Source of the DNA: an uncultured Kangiellaceae bacterium
Lineage (GTDB): Bacteria; Pseudomonadota; Gammaproteobacteria; Enterobacterales; Kangiellaceae
Direction of reading: 5' to 3'
Assembly: GCA_905479925.1 (NCBI GenBank)
Contig: CAJQOL010000079.1
Location: 1 to 41,830 of the forward strand
Length of the DNA stretch: 41,830 bases
Part shown: positions 23,888 through 32,719 of the stretch, piece by piece
How the letters are laid out: every line of letters starts with the position of its first letter
Position numbering within the stretch: the stretch's first letter is position 1
The notes under the pieces: model-generated
The model's input: the letters and a program-made list of their open reading frames with translations, nothing else
Databases searched by the model: none
Told to the model about the DNA's origin: nothing
Position numbers and translations under genes: made by a program

Positions 23888-25474
23888 TTGATAATTCGAC
23901 GTCTTCTAATGTTGCCTCTATTGCTATTGGGTCAGCTGACCATGGCAAATGCCGCGGATATGATGTTGGTATCGGTTGATTTTGATTCCGCGATCATCTG
24001 TCCAATTAGTTCTTCTCAAAGCAGTTCTCTTAATCGTTCAGGCGGCTCTCCCTTTCCCTCCGATCGCTCAATTGTTCCACCAAGTTTTAATGAGCCCGAA
24101 TGCCGTACTCAATCAGCTACTCGTGTGGATCCCCAAGATAGTGCGCTATGGGTTAAATTCGCGTTACCGATCCCTGAAAAGCTGTTAAATAACGAACAGC
24201 CTATGAGTGTCTACGTGTCTGGCAAAACATCGAGTCGAGTCTATTTTAATGGCGCTTATTTAGGACAGAATGGCACTCCTAGTTTTAACCCTAATGAGGA
24301 GTTTCCAGGAAAGATCGACGCCATGTTCTATGTGCCGCCGTCTTTGCTTAAATCATCAGACAATCATATTATCTTGCAGCTTTCATCCCATCACGGTTTC
24401 ATAAAGCTAACAAGTCCTATTAATTTTATTGGTTTTGGCAGTTATGCTGGAGCGACTAGCTTATTACAACAAAACATCGGGCTATCATTTGTTCCGCTAG
24501 GTGCGCTTGTATTAGGGGCATTATATTTCTTTGTTGCTAGTTTTAGCTCACATAACAGAAGAACAAATAGATTGTTCTTAGCGATGTGTCTATTGGCTGG
24601 CAGTCAACTATTTGCTGAAATATCGAGGGCGCTTTTCGCCTATTCGTATCCCTTTCATGACCTTCGCTTAATTTTGATCACAACCTTTTCGCAAACATTT
24701 GGGATATTGTTACTTTATTTTATAACCCTAAAGCTCAACTTGGAAAAAGCAACATTATGGACTTTAATAGGTGCCTCTATTAGTGTGGTTTGCGTCTTTT
24801 TGGTACCAGGTTTTGACCCGAAAACTGCTGTTGGTATTCTTATTCCAAGTTGTTTTTGCACAGGACTAATAGCTTTCAGTTTATACAAGCAGCCCAGTAA
24901 GGAGAAATTAATTTCTTTGCTGACCTTCGTGGTGTTTATTGTAATAGTGATTCTAACCCTTAGTCGGTTTCACGATATCTTGTTCTATTACATAATTACT
25001 CTGGTTCTGGCTATTTTGTTTGTTCAGCAGGCCTTAAAATTGAATAGTGAACAAAAACAACGACAACTAGAGCAGCAACAGCTAATTAAGTTGCAATTGA
25101 TACTAGAGCAGAATCAACAGCAACAACAACCTAAAAAATTGTCTATAAATAGTGCCGGAAAAGTTGAGCTTATCGCTAGTGATGCAATTATTTATTGCAA
25201 AGCGGCAGGGGATTACGCCGAACTATTCTTAAAAGACAATAAACAAATACTCTTTAGTGGAACATTAAAGGAGTTGGAGTCGCAGCTTCCAGGAACCTTT
25301 CTGAGGGTTCACCGCTCTTTTTTAGTCAACATGGAGCATATCGTTTCACTAAATAATAAAAGCCAAGGTAGCGCAAAAGTTGTTTCTGGTGGTGGGTTTT
25401 TGATTCTTACCGGTGATCATGAGGTTCCGGTGAGTCGCAGAATAATTCCACAGGTACGAAATGCTATAACTTGA
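23888..25474 (+). CDS. membrane-bound LytTR transcriptional regulator with periplasmic sensor (7TMR-DISM-like)
   Basis: 528 residues. Signal peptide (1-22), a periplasmic region (about 23-195) with the jelly-roll-like strands of 7TMR-DISM extracellular domains (LWVKFALPIPE...SVYVSGKTSSRVYFNG), seven hydrophobic segments (about 200-375), a Gln/Leu-rich coiled coil with poly-Gln runs (380-425) and a C-terminal LytTR DNA-binding domain (about 428-528: DAIIYCKAAGDYAELFL, LPGTFLRVHRSFLVN). It thus looks like a one-component receptor that binds DNA from the membrane. The TTG start at 23888 is chosen because it has TGAGG 7 nt upstream and completes the basic n-region (IIRR) of the signal peptide. 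The signal is unknown. Confidence 0.87.
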   Translation: MIIRRLLMLPLLLLGQLTMANAADMMLVSVDFDSAIICPISSSQSSSLNRSGGSPFPSDRSIVPPSFNEPECRTQSATRVDPQDSALWVKFALPIPEKLLNNEQPMSVYVSGKTSSRVYFNGAYLGQNGTPSFNPNEEFPGKIDAMFYVPPSLLKSSDNHIILQLSSHHGFIKLTSPINFIGFGSYAGATSLLQQNIGLSFVPLGALVLGALYFFVASFSSHNRRTNRLFLAMCLLAGSQLFAEISRALFAYSYPFHDLRLILITTFSQTFGILLLYFITLKLNLEKATLWTLIGASISVVCVFLVPGFDPKTAVGILIPSCFCTGLIAFSLYKQPSKEKLISLLTFVVFIVIVILTLSRFHDILFYYIITLVLAILFVQQALKLNSEQKQRQLEQQQLIKLQLILEQNQQQQQPKKLSINSAGKVELIASDAIIYCKAAGDYAELFLKDNKQILFSGTLKELESQLPGTFLRVHRSFLVNMEHIVSLNNKSQGSAKVVSGGGFLILTGDHEVPVSRRIIPQVRNAIT

Positions 25475-25488
25475 TTTAATACAAAGAA

Positions 25489-25533
25489 CTCTATCGGGGG
25501 ACTCTCTATCGGGGCATGCTCTATCGCGGCATG
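25489..25533. repeat. three 15-bp tandem repeats overlapping the end of the kinase gene
   Basis: Units CTCTATCGGGGGACT (25489), CTCTATCGGGGCATG (25504) and CTCTATCGCGGCATG (25519). The third unit contains the stop codon and last residues of the histidine kinase gene, so the other two look like partial duplications of that gene's 3' end into the gap after the LytTR gene. Confidence 0.7.
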
Positions 25534-26831
25534 GTCAAGTTAAAGCTGGCGCCTTGTGTGTCGTTACGGTTAACCAGTTCAAAAGAAAATTGATGTAAGG
25601 TTAGAATCTCTCTCACCAACATCAGTCCAACACCTTGTCCCGATTCTTTTGATGTAAAAAATGGCGTAAACAGCTGGCGCTCAACGTCTGTTGATATTCC
25701 GCATCCCGTGTCTTTAATCGATAAACAAGTCGATGTTTGATTCTGTATCAAAACAATCGTTAGGCAGCCGTTTTCTCCTATTGCTTCTAGTCCATTTTTT
25801 ATTAGGTTAACTAACGCTTGCTCTAGAAGGTTAGCGTCCGCAACAATAAACTGTTCTGGTTCGCATATAAGTTCAAAACCAATCTTTCTATTATCACATT
25901 CGGCGTAAAACAGTGACTTTAGATCTTCTAACATCTTGGAGATATTAAAGGAGGTCTTTATTGGTTTTTCTAGTTTTACAACATTGGAATAACCCTGCAT
26001 AAACTTATTTAAGCTGCCGCTACGATTAATAACAATATTAAGTGCATTTTCAAAATCTGCACCGGATTCATTGTCCAGCTGGTGTTTAAAAGCCAAGCAA
26101 CTCTCTAGCAGTGAATTAGTAATGGCTAAAGTATTATTTACCTCATGAGACATTAATCTAATAAGTTTTTCATAGGCCGATTTTTGAGATGAAACGATGT
26201 CACCGGTCAGCTCATAAAGCATGTAGAAAGAACGGCTAAATCCCCTGTCTCTAATTTCATAATGAGCAACCTTCAACTGCCTACCTTGGTTGGCTTCAAT
26301 TAGTTGGTGGCTATCGACCGCAATCTTTGATAAGTAGCGCATTTGAGTGCTGGCTAACTGACCAATATTATTACCAATCGCTTTTTGTCGCTTAATAGAA
26401 AGCAACTCTTCGGTAGCGGGATTAATATCAGTGACTCTTCCCTCATAGTCCAAAAGCACAACACCAATTGGAGATTCTGCCATTAGCTTCTGGAATACCC
26501 CTTTCTGCTCTCCAATTTCAAGTCGTTCATGATGCAGTCTTTCTAGCAGTAAGTTAAATTGATTGATTAACTTGTCGAGATCAGGTTGCTTGAGCTCGCT
26601 AAAGCGTGCGGTGAATTCTTGCTCTTTCAGCAGGTTGGAAAATGTATCAATGTATTCGAGGGGCTGAAGGGCCTTGCTGATAAGTCGATAAAAAATAATA
26701 AAGCTAATAAGTAAAATAATTTCAATTATCGCAAGAAAAGATTCTAACTCGCTTCTAAAAACAAACGCTATTGCGAACAATGCAATGTGTAATGAAACCG
26801 CGGTTGTTAGTAGTTTTTGTTTTAACGTCAT
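25521..26831 (-). CDS. sensor histidine kinase with PAS domain
   Basis: 436 residues. Two closely spaced membrane helices (about 9-26 and 31-50) leave almost no periplasmic loop, so sensing is probably within the membrane or cytoplasmic. Then a HAMP-like linker (50-100), a PAS domain (about 112-205: PIGVVLLDYEGRVTDINPA), and the kinase core: H-box LMSHEVNNTLAI with His229, N-box LVNLIKNGLEA, G1 DTGCGIS, G2 GQGVGLMLVREI. The gene overlaps the response regulator stop by one base (TAATG), so the two are coupled partners. It is the last gene of the exporter operon. The arrangement resembles other NtrY-like kinases paired with sigma-54 regulators and ABC exporters. Confidence 0.92.
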   Translation of the reverse strand: MTLKQKLLTTAVSLHIALFAIAFVFRSELESFLAIIEIILLISFIIFYRLISKALQPLEYIDTFSNLLKEQEFTARFSELKQPDLDKLINQFNLLLERLHHERLEIGEQKGVFQKLMAESPIGVVLLDYEGRVTDINPATEELLSIKRQKAIGNNIGQLASTQMRYLSKIAVDSHQLIEANQGRQLKVAHYEIRDRGFSRSFYMLYELTGDIVSSQKSAYEKLIRLMSHEVNNTLAITNSLLESCLAFKHQLDNESGADFENALNIVINRSGSLNKFMQGYSNVVKLEKPIKTSFNISKMLEDLKSLFYAECDNRKIGFELICEPEQFIVADANLLEQALVNLIKNGLEAIGENGCLTIVLIQNQTSTCLSIKDTGCGISTDVERQLFTPFFTSKESGQGVGLMLVREILTLHQFSFELVNRNDTQGASFNLTMPR

Positions 26832-28213
26832 TAAGACAATCCATACTTTTCGATGCGTCGGTATAATGCTGCGCGGCTAATGCCTAATGCATCGGCTACT
26901 CTTGATAAGTTTTTATTGTAAGCTTTAATTGCTCGCTTGATCATCAATTTTTCCATTTCATCAAGGGTTAATGAACCAACGGGTAGGCTTGCTTCGTCGA
27001 AATCCTCATCGCTAGACATGTTTTGGGTTTTAAAGTCCGCCATAGTTAATAGTGGACCATTTGACATTAAAGCGGCTCGCTCAACGGTTTGCGATAACTG
27101 ACGAACATTGCCAGGCCAATTTTGGTGTTCCAGCCAGCTAATCGCACTATCATCAAGCTTAATAGAATCAACACCATATAACTCACAAACTTTGTTGAGG
27201 TGACGTTTAGCGAGTTGGGCTATATCTCCTCGTCTATTTCTAAGCGGTGGAATAGTAACGGTGATTAGGTTTATCCGATAAAGTAAGTCCTCTCGAAAGC
27301 TGCCATCTTTCACCATTTCGTAAAGATCTCGATTGGTAGCCGATATGATTCTAACATTGGCTTTTTGGGTTTTAGATGAGCCAACGGTTTGAAAAGTTTG
27401 ATCCTGTAAAACTCGAAGCAACTTTACCTGCGAGCTTGGATCTAAGTCACCAATTTCATCCAAAAATATAGAGCCATTGGTCGCTAACTCAAATCGTCCT
27501 TGTCTATCACTTTTTGCATCGGTAAACGCGCCGCGAACATGGCCAAACATCTCGCTTTCAAAAAGTGTTGCACTCATTCCGCCAAGATTTACTTTTACCA
27601 ACTCATGCTGCATGCGTCGCGAATTTTTATGGATAGCATCGGCGATTAATTCTTTACCGGTTCCACTTTCTCCTAAAATTAAAACAGAAGCGTCAGTGGC
27701 CGCTACTCGGCCAATAGTGGTTAACACCTCTAACATGGCGGGATCTTCGCCAACGATGGATGAGAAATCATATTTTTCATCCAGCATTTGTCGAGAGTTT
27801 GGTTCTGATACATTGGTTTGGTTTAATTCAAGGCTGGTATTAACCGTTCTTAATAGCTGTTGATTATCCCAAGGTTTGGTAATGAAATCTGCGGCCCCTT
27901 GTTTAATACCTTCAACCGCCAATTCAATTGAACCCCAGGCGGTCATTAATATTACCGGTAGTGTTGGCGCGTTTTTCTTTATCTGTTTGAGTAGAACCAT
28001 GCCCTCTTCACCGGAGGTATTACGGGAGAAATTCATATCTTGTATAACAAGATTAAAGTCAAAATTCTCAAGGTGCTCTAGAGCCTCTGCTTGGCAGCTG
28101 GCGGTCTGTAATTTATAACCGCTTTGTTTAAGTAGCATCGCGATAGAAGCTGTTACTGATGGGTCATCATCAACAACTAAAATTTGCTGCTCGCTCGAGC
28201 GAATATCTGTCAT
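26831..28213 (-). CDS. NtrC-family sigma-54-dependent response regulator
   Basis: 460 residues. Receiver domain (10-125) with phospho-acceptor Asp59 and the acidic pair in VVDDDPS; AAA+ ATPase (about 150-385) with Walker A GESGTGKE, the sigma-54 contact loop as GAFTDA rather than the usual GAFTGA, and Walker B SIFLDEIGDL; C-terminal Fis-type helix-turn-helix (RVADALGISRAALYRRIEKYG). Expected to activate a -24/-12 promoter, and one is visible 4.5 kb upstream at the head of the same operon with two palindromic sites. Transcribed after the two permease genes and a hairpin, and coupled to the kinase gene. Confidence 0.94.
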   Translation of the reverse strand: MTDIRSSEQQILVVDDDPSVTASIAMLLKQSGYKLQTASCQAEALEHLENFDFNLVIQDMNFSRNTSGEEGMVLLKQIKKNAPTLPVILMTAWGSIELAVEGIKQGAADFITKPWDNQQLLRTVNTSLELNQTNVSEPNSRQMLDEKYDFSSIVGEDPAMLEVLTTIGRVAATDASVLILGESGTGKELIADAIHKNSRRMQHELVKVNLGGMSATLFESEMFGHVRGAFTDAKSDRQGRFELATNGSIFLDEIGDLDPSSQVKLLRVLQDQTFQTVGSSKTQKANVRIISATNRDLYEMVKDGSFREDLLYRINLITVTIPPLRNRRGDIAQLAKRHLNKVCELYGVDSIKLDDSAISWLEHQNWPGNVRQLSQTVERAALMSNGPLLTMADFKTQNMSSDEDFDEASLPVGSLTLDEMEKLMIKRAIKAYNKNLSRVADALGISRAALYRRIEKYGLS

Positions 28214-28257
28214 GATTTATCTGCCTACGTCTTAATGGTTAATGGCGTTTATGACGT

Positions 28258-28283
28258 TAGGCTACCAGTTAGTTGGTAGCCTA
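28258..28283 (-). other. perfect hairpin between the exporter genes and the regulator genes
   Basis: 10-bp perfect stem TAGGCTACCA (28258-28267) and TGGTAGCCTA (28274-28283), loop of 6 nt, in the 89-bp gap between the last permease gene and the response regulator. No T-tract follows in the direction of transcription, so it more likely tunes or processes the mRNA than ends it. Confidence 0.6.
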
Positions 28284-28302
28284 TAGTTAGTAGCCCTGTT
28301 GG

Positions 28303-29487
28303 CTATTCGTAGTGTAATGCTTCCGATGGCGAATAATTGGTCGCTATTTTACCGGGGTAATAGCCACACAACCCCGCCAACGTTAACATGAATACCAATG
28401 AGGCCAAAAGACTAATCCAAAATAGTGACCAATCAAGCTCTTGGAAAACCCCCAGCATAGGAAGTTGCACCAGAATCAAAAATGCAATCGAAACACCAAT
28501 CATGGTTACAATAGCTAGTTCGCCTATTATTTGCTTATGAATACTTAATGCCGTCGCACCTAAGGCTCGTCTTAACCCAATCTCATGGGTTCTACTGGTA
28601 ACGTTTTGCCATAATACGCCAAACAACCCCATGGCGACCATAATGATCAAGAAGCTCGCGATAATAGAAAATATTGTTAGTGGTATGGTGGTCTCTCTAA
28701 TTTGTCTATCGCGCTGACTTTCCCAAGAGGCTATAGAATAATTATTTTCTGGAGCTAAGCTCTTGAGGATTTCCAAAACCCGTTGTTCGAAAGAATCATC
28801 GGCGTTTGGTTTAAGCTTAACTTCTATTCCTAACATCCTACCCGGCTTTTGTATGTCACTTCGGGTAAAAACGTAAGGAACAATTGCTGAAAATTCACCA
28901 AACTGTCGAAACGCCTGGTAAACACCAACAATACGCATTTCACGATTATCCTCTATTTCTGGATCGGCGATATTTTTACCAATCACAGACTCGTTAGGGT
29001 AATACATATCAACAAATTCTTGATTAACCAAAACCGGCGAATAATTTTGATTTGAATCCTGCGGTCCAAACCAGCGTCCGTCGTTCAAAGTCATGCCAAA
29101 TGTTTCCGCCGCTTTATCATCAAACCGATTGCGATAATAATAGATTTCTTGACCGTCGATGGTAACGCTGCTAGTACCTCGCCAGTTGCGAAATGTTGGA
29201 TTGCTCAGTAAGTGAATTTTCTCAACTTCTGGTTGCTGTTTCACGGCGCCTATAATCTGAAGTAAGGTATCTTCATCCTTTGTTTCATCCCAGCTTCTGG
29301 TAGGCATTATCTGAATCCGCCACATATTTTCGTAGTTGTAGCCCAATGGGATTTGATATAGGTTGTAATTTCGAATTGCTAGAACCGACAGTGCGAAAAC
29401 AACGATAAACGCAATTGCAAGTTCTGCAATAATTAGGCTGTTAGAACGTTTTCGGTTCCAAATCATTTTTAATAAGTGCAAGAACAT
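28303..29487 (-). CDS. MacB-like ABC transporter permease (second copy)
   Basis: 394 residues. Topology of the MacB/FtsX type: one N-terminal membrane helix (about 18-42), a large periplasmic domain (45-275), then three helices in the FtsX region (about 280-390), with the conserved cytoplasmic loop ENVTSRTHEIGLRRALGA written here as WQNVTSRTHEIGLRRALG. Such permeases do not move a substrate through the membrane themselves but drive periplasmic substrates into a tripartite pump. Starts one base after the stop of the first permease, so the two probably form a heterodimer with the ATPase encoded upstream. Substrate unknown. Confidence 0.9.
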   Translation of the reverse strand: MFLHLLKMIWNRKRSNSLIIAELAIAFIVVFALSVLAIRNYNLYQIPLGYNYENMWRIQIMPTRSWDETKDEDTLLQIIGAVKQQPEVEKIHLLSNPTFRNWRGTSSVTIDGQEIYYYRNRFDDKAAETFGMTLNDGRWFGPQDSNQNYSPVLVNQEFVDMYYPNESVIGKNIADPEIEDNREMRIVGVYQAFRQFGEFSAIVPYVFTRSDIQKPGRMLGIEVKLKPNADDSFEQRVLEILKSLAPENNYSIASWESQRDRQIRETTIPLTIFSIIASFLIIMVAMGLFGVLWQNVTSRTHEIGLRRALGATALSIHKQIIGELAIVTMIGVSIAFLILVQLPMLGVFQELDWSLFWISLLASLVFMLTLAGLCGYYPGKIATNYSPSEALHYE

Positions 29488-29488
29488 T

Positions 29489-30739
29489 CTAGAATCCTCC
29501 TTTTAATGCTGTTACTGGATTTAAACGCGACATTTTGTAAGCTGGATAAACGCCTGATACTAAGCCAAATATGAGGACTAAAAAAAGACCGACAACAAAT
29601 ATTCTAAAATTAAATGAAAACATCGCATACGGTATAATTCCGCTCGCTTCAATACTGTTAATAATAAAAATACTTAGCAAAATACCAATAACACCACCGA
29701 TTAAGGTCAGTAAAATACTTTCCACAATAAACTGCATTAACAGCTGTTTTGTCGAGGCTCCGAAAGATTTTCGAACACCGATTTCGGAAGCTCGCTCCAT
29801 GATTCGGCTAACATTTAGATTGATCATATTAATACTCGGCAACAGCATAAAAAGAAGTACTAAACCAATCATAACCGAAATAAACATTTGTTCATGGGTA
29901 TCGTAACTGTACTCTTCATAAAACATTTCCCGAGATAGCGATTCTAGTTTTGTATAGGCGCCGCTATAAGCCTCAGTTAGTTTCTCTGGGGTTTCCAAAA
30001 TAACGTCATTTTTGAGCATATGAATATACTCTTGATTGGCTTGCTCTAGTATTTCTGGGTCAGAGTGATAAAGAATAGCATCCCAGCGCCCCATAGTTTC
30101 TTGCTGATAGCCTGAGGTCGCATTGGTTGTATAAGGAACCCAAATGTCAGACAGAGCGGTCTCTTCTACCGCTGAAACATTATCCACAACACCAATAATA
30201 TTGAAATTCTGATTATCAAAAGAGACATTTTTTCCAATTGCTGATTCCTCACCAAATAGCTCTTTTTGAGTGCGTTGATTGATCACCGCAACAAATTGGC
30301 CAGACTCAAATTCATTCTGCGTAAACGGACGACCGTCTACAAAACTAAAATCAAGAACTTGCCAAAAAACATTGTCGGTCTTTTTGACCAATAATTTACT
30401 CTTTCTCCCTTGATTGAATATCGCCGTCATTTGAGTTCCAGAGTTTATAGAAATCAACTCAGGCGCTTGAAGTCTAGATATATTATCCTTGATAAACTTG
30501 TAACCTAAGCGACTAGAATTGGTATGACTATGTTCATCATTTGTGAGTACTAGTCGATTGATAACACGAATGTTATCGATATTTTTTTCCGGTCCGGTCG
30601 GATAAAAATATCCGTCTGCAATTGTGCTAACAACCATTAGCACCGTCAGCGTAATACTTATCCCAAATAAATTGATAAACGTGAAAAACTTTCTTCTAAG
30701 AAAAACATTCCACGCTGTTATTATGTAATTGCTAAACAT
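29489..30739 (-). CDS. MacB-like ABC transporter permease (first copy)
   Basis: 416 residues with the same topology: N-terminal helix (FTFINLFGISITLTVLMVVS, about 17-40), periplasmic MacB_PCD-type domain (45-280) and three helices of the FtsX region, with the loop SRIMERASEIGVRKSFGAS coupling to the ATPase. It is clearly related to, but strongly diverged from, the following permease, so this is an obligate heterodimer type rather than a recent duplication. Only 17 bp separate it from the ATPase gene. It lacks the fused ATPase domain of MacB itself. Confidence 0.9.
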   Translation of the reverse strand: MFSNYIITAWNVFLRRKFFTFINLFGISITLTVLMVVSTIADGYFYPTGPEKNIDNIRVINRLVLTNDEHSHTNSSRLGYKFIKDNISRLQAPELISINSGTQMTAIFNQGRKSKLLVKKTDNVFWQVLDFSFVDGRPFTQNEFESGQFVAVINQRTQKELFGEESAIGKNVSFDNQNFNIIGVVDNVSAVEETALSDIWVPYTTNATSGYQQETMGRWDAILYHSDPEILEQANQEYIHMLKNDVILETPEKLTEAYSGAYTKLESLSREMFYEEYSYDTHEQMFISVMIGLVLLFMLLPSINMINLNVSRIMERASEIGVRKSFGASTKQLLMQFIVESILLTLIGGVIGILLSIFIINSIEASGIIPYAMFSFNFRIFVVGLFLVLIFGLVSGVYPAYKMSRLNPVTALKGGF

Positions 30740-30756
30740 AACGAATTCTCCTTATG

Positions 30757-31422
30757 CTAGTGAACTAGTTGACCATCAAAAACACGAATTGTTCGTCCGG
30801 TGCGTTTGGCCATTTCTTCATCATGAGTAACCATAACAATAGTGGCTTGCTCTTCTTGGTGAAGGCTCTCAAGTAGCTTCATGATTTCATCACCCATATG
30901 GCTATCCAAATTTCCGGTTGGCTCATCTGCAAGTAGAATTTCAGGTTTGCCGACAATGGCACGGGCTATAGCGACACGCTGTTGTTGTCCACCAGAGAGT
31001 TGAGTGGGATAGTGATGAGTACGTGCTTTTAAACCGACCTTTTCCAGCGCTGCTGCTGCTAGCGCCTTTCTCTCCTTAGCTGAAATATTACGATAGAGTA
31101 GCGGCAGCTCAACATTGTCGATTACTCTCAAATCATGGATTAGATGGAAACTTTGAAATATGAAACCGATTTTTTCATTACGTAATCCGGTAATATGCTT
31201 GTCTTGGTAGGATTCTATTGCCTTATCGTCAACCGCCACATTGCCTTCGCTAGGTTGATCTAACAATCCCATAATATTCAAAAGCGTGCTTTTACCGCAG
31301 CCAGAAGGACCCATTACCGAGACAAATTCGCCTTTTTCGATATGAAGGTTAATATTTGAAAGAGCAATTGTTTCTATTCTATCGGTTTGAAACGACTTAC
31401 TGATATTGTTAAGTTTAAGCAT
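30757..31422 (-). CDS. ABC transporter ATPase (MacB/LolD type)
   Basis: 221 residues, a free-standing nucleotide-binding subunit. Walker [13 protein letters not shown] near residue 40, Q-loop in FIFQSFHLI, signature [14 protein letters not shown] near residue 141, Walker [13 protein letters not shown], and the H-loop in [11 protein letters not shown]. The DEPTGNLDS segment is characteristic of the MacB/LolD/FtsE branch. With the two permeases and the membrane fusion protein it forms an exporter that most likely uses a TolC-type outer-membrane channel encoded elsewhere. The membrane fusion protein gene ends 12 bp upstream. Confidence 0.95.
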   Translation of the reverse strand: MLKLNNISKSFQTDRIETIALSNINLHIEKGEFVSVMGPSGCGKSTLLNIMGLLDQPSEGNVAVDDKAIESYQDKHITGLRNEKIGFIFQSFHLIHDLRVIDNVELPLLYRNISAKERKALAAAALEKVGLKARTHHYPTQLSGGQQQRVAIARAIVGKPEILLADEPTGNLDSHMGDEIMKLLESLHQEEQATIVMVTHDEEMAKRTGRTIRVFDGQLVH

Positions 31423-31434
31423 GTTCTTAGTTCC

Positions 31435-32679
31435 TTAGTTAATAGCAAATTCTTTTAGGTGTATGAAGTCAGACATATCAGAGATGATGACCTCATCATT
31501 CTCATTGAGTCCGTTAATTATTTGGTAGATGTTGGCATCACTAAGACCAACTTCTATTTCGGTTCGGTAAGCAATCTGGTCGCGGATGACAAATACATTC
31601 TGAATGCCACGGCCACTAATAAACGGCCCTTTACTCAGTGCTAAAGTCTGGTCGACGGTTTTAGTAATGAGCCCAACATCAACCCTTAAATTGTTTTTAA
31701 GTAGCGAATTGTCTGGTTGGTCTAGTGTGATTGAAAGCTTCATAATGCCGTTTTCAATGGTAGGAGTTTGTTGAGTAAGGCGGCCCATCATCGTCTTATC
31801 TTGATAAGTGATTTGGGCCATCATATTAGGTATAAGTTGTGACGAGTAAAAATCGGATAAGGTTGCTTCTATTCTAAACTGAGAGTCATCAACAATCTTC
31901 GCCAGCGGCTCTCCTAAAGCAACACTGCTCCCCTCATCCTGTTTAAGCCAGCTTACAACACCATCTCTAGTCGCTGTTATCAAAGCTCTGCTGATTAGTC
32001 GGTGTTGTTCCGCGAGCTCTTTTTCTAGCATTGATTTTTCTAGACTAAGAGTTTCGGTTTCTGCTTTATTCGTGGACTCAAGATCACTCATCGATTGATT
32101 CAACTGCCGTATTTCAATTTCAGTGCGTTTGACATTCAGATCGGCCTCTAAAAGTTCTTGATTCGAAAATGCGCCAACTGAAGTCAGTTGATTCAATCGC
32201 TGTTGTTTTGTTTTTCGACTTTGTAAATCAACCGTCAGTAACTCAATTCTACTTTTGACATCATTAATTGAGCGCCTAGTGACCAATTGTTTGGTTTTTA
32301 TTTGGCTATTCTTAAGGGCTATTTTTTCAATAGTTTTGTCCGCCGCTAGATTCAGTTTTTGCGTATCTAGCTGAAGAATAGGTTGACCTTTTTTAACTTG
32401 TTGCCCTGGACCTAGAAATACCTGACTAACTTGGCTACTTATCTCGCTCGATAGTGTTTCTTCTACCAATGGAACAACCAGGCCGCCGGCATTGATGGTA
32501 GCCGTCAGCTTTTGCATTGATACTTTTGAAGTGCGGAGTTTTTCTCGGTTAACCGACGGTGTAAAAAACCAATTGATGGCGTAAAAAATTACCGCTACAA
32601 GCAATACTAGGGAAGTGCCCTTTAGCCATAGGTTGCGTTTTTGCTGATTAATATCTTGCTCTGAAAGTGGGCGATCCAT
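31435..32679 (-). CDS. periplasmic membrane fusion protein (HlyD/MacA-like) of the ABC exporter
   Basis: 414 residues from ATG 32679. One N-terminal membrane helix (LWLKGTSLVLLVAVIFYAINW), a biotinyl-lipoyl-like half (VFLGPGQQVKKGQPILQLD), a long coiled-coil hairpin (about 130-240, Lys/Gln/Leu rich), the returning half (ALITATRDGVVSWLKQDEGS) and C-terminal beta-barrel and membrane-proximal domains. An earlier in-frame ATG at 32715 is rejected because it lies inside the predicted sigma-54 promoter, upstream of the expected transcription start near 32709. GAGAG upstream of 32679 is an acceptable ribosome site. First gene of the six-gene operon. Confidence 0.9.
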   Translation of the reverse strand: MDRPLSEQDINQQKRNLWLKGTSLVLLVAVIFYAINWFFTPSVNREKLRTSKVSMQKLTATINAGGLVVPLVEETLSSEISSQVSQVFLGPGQQVKKGQPILQLDTQKLNLAADKTIEKIALKNSQIKTKQLVTRRSINDVKSRIELLTVDLQSRKTKQQRLNQLTSVGAFSNQELLEADLNVKRTEIEIRQLNQSMSDLESTNKAETETLSLEKSMLEKELAEQHRLISRALITATRDGVVSWLKQDEGSSVALGEPLAKIVDDSQFRIEATLSDFYSSQLIPNMMAQITYQDKTMMGRLTQQTPTIENGIMKLSITLDQPDNSLLKNNLRVDVGLITKTVDQTLALSKGPFISGRGIQNVFVIRDQIAYRTEIEVGLSDANIYQIINGLNENDEVIISDMSDFIHLKEFAIN

Positions 32680-32719
32680 TTTAACTAGCTCTCGATTACA
32701 AACGTATTGACGCATTACT

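Noticed and set aside
27477-27863. Open frame of 128 codons on the plus strand inside the response regulator gene
   Set aside because: Antisense to the conserved AAA+ domain; no ribosome site or recognisable family.
32680-32715. Upstream ATG at 32715 as the start of the membrane fusion protein
   Set aside because: It lies between the -12 element and the expected transcription start, so it would not be on the mRNA; the ATG at 32679 gives a normal N-terminus.
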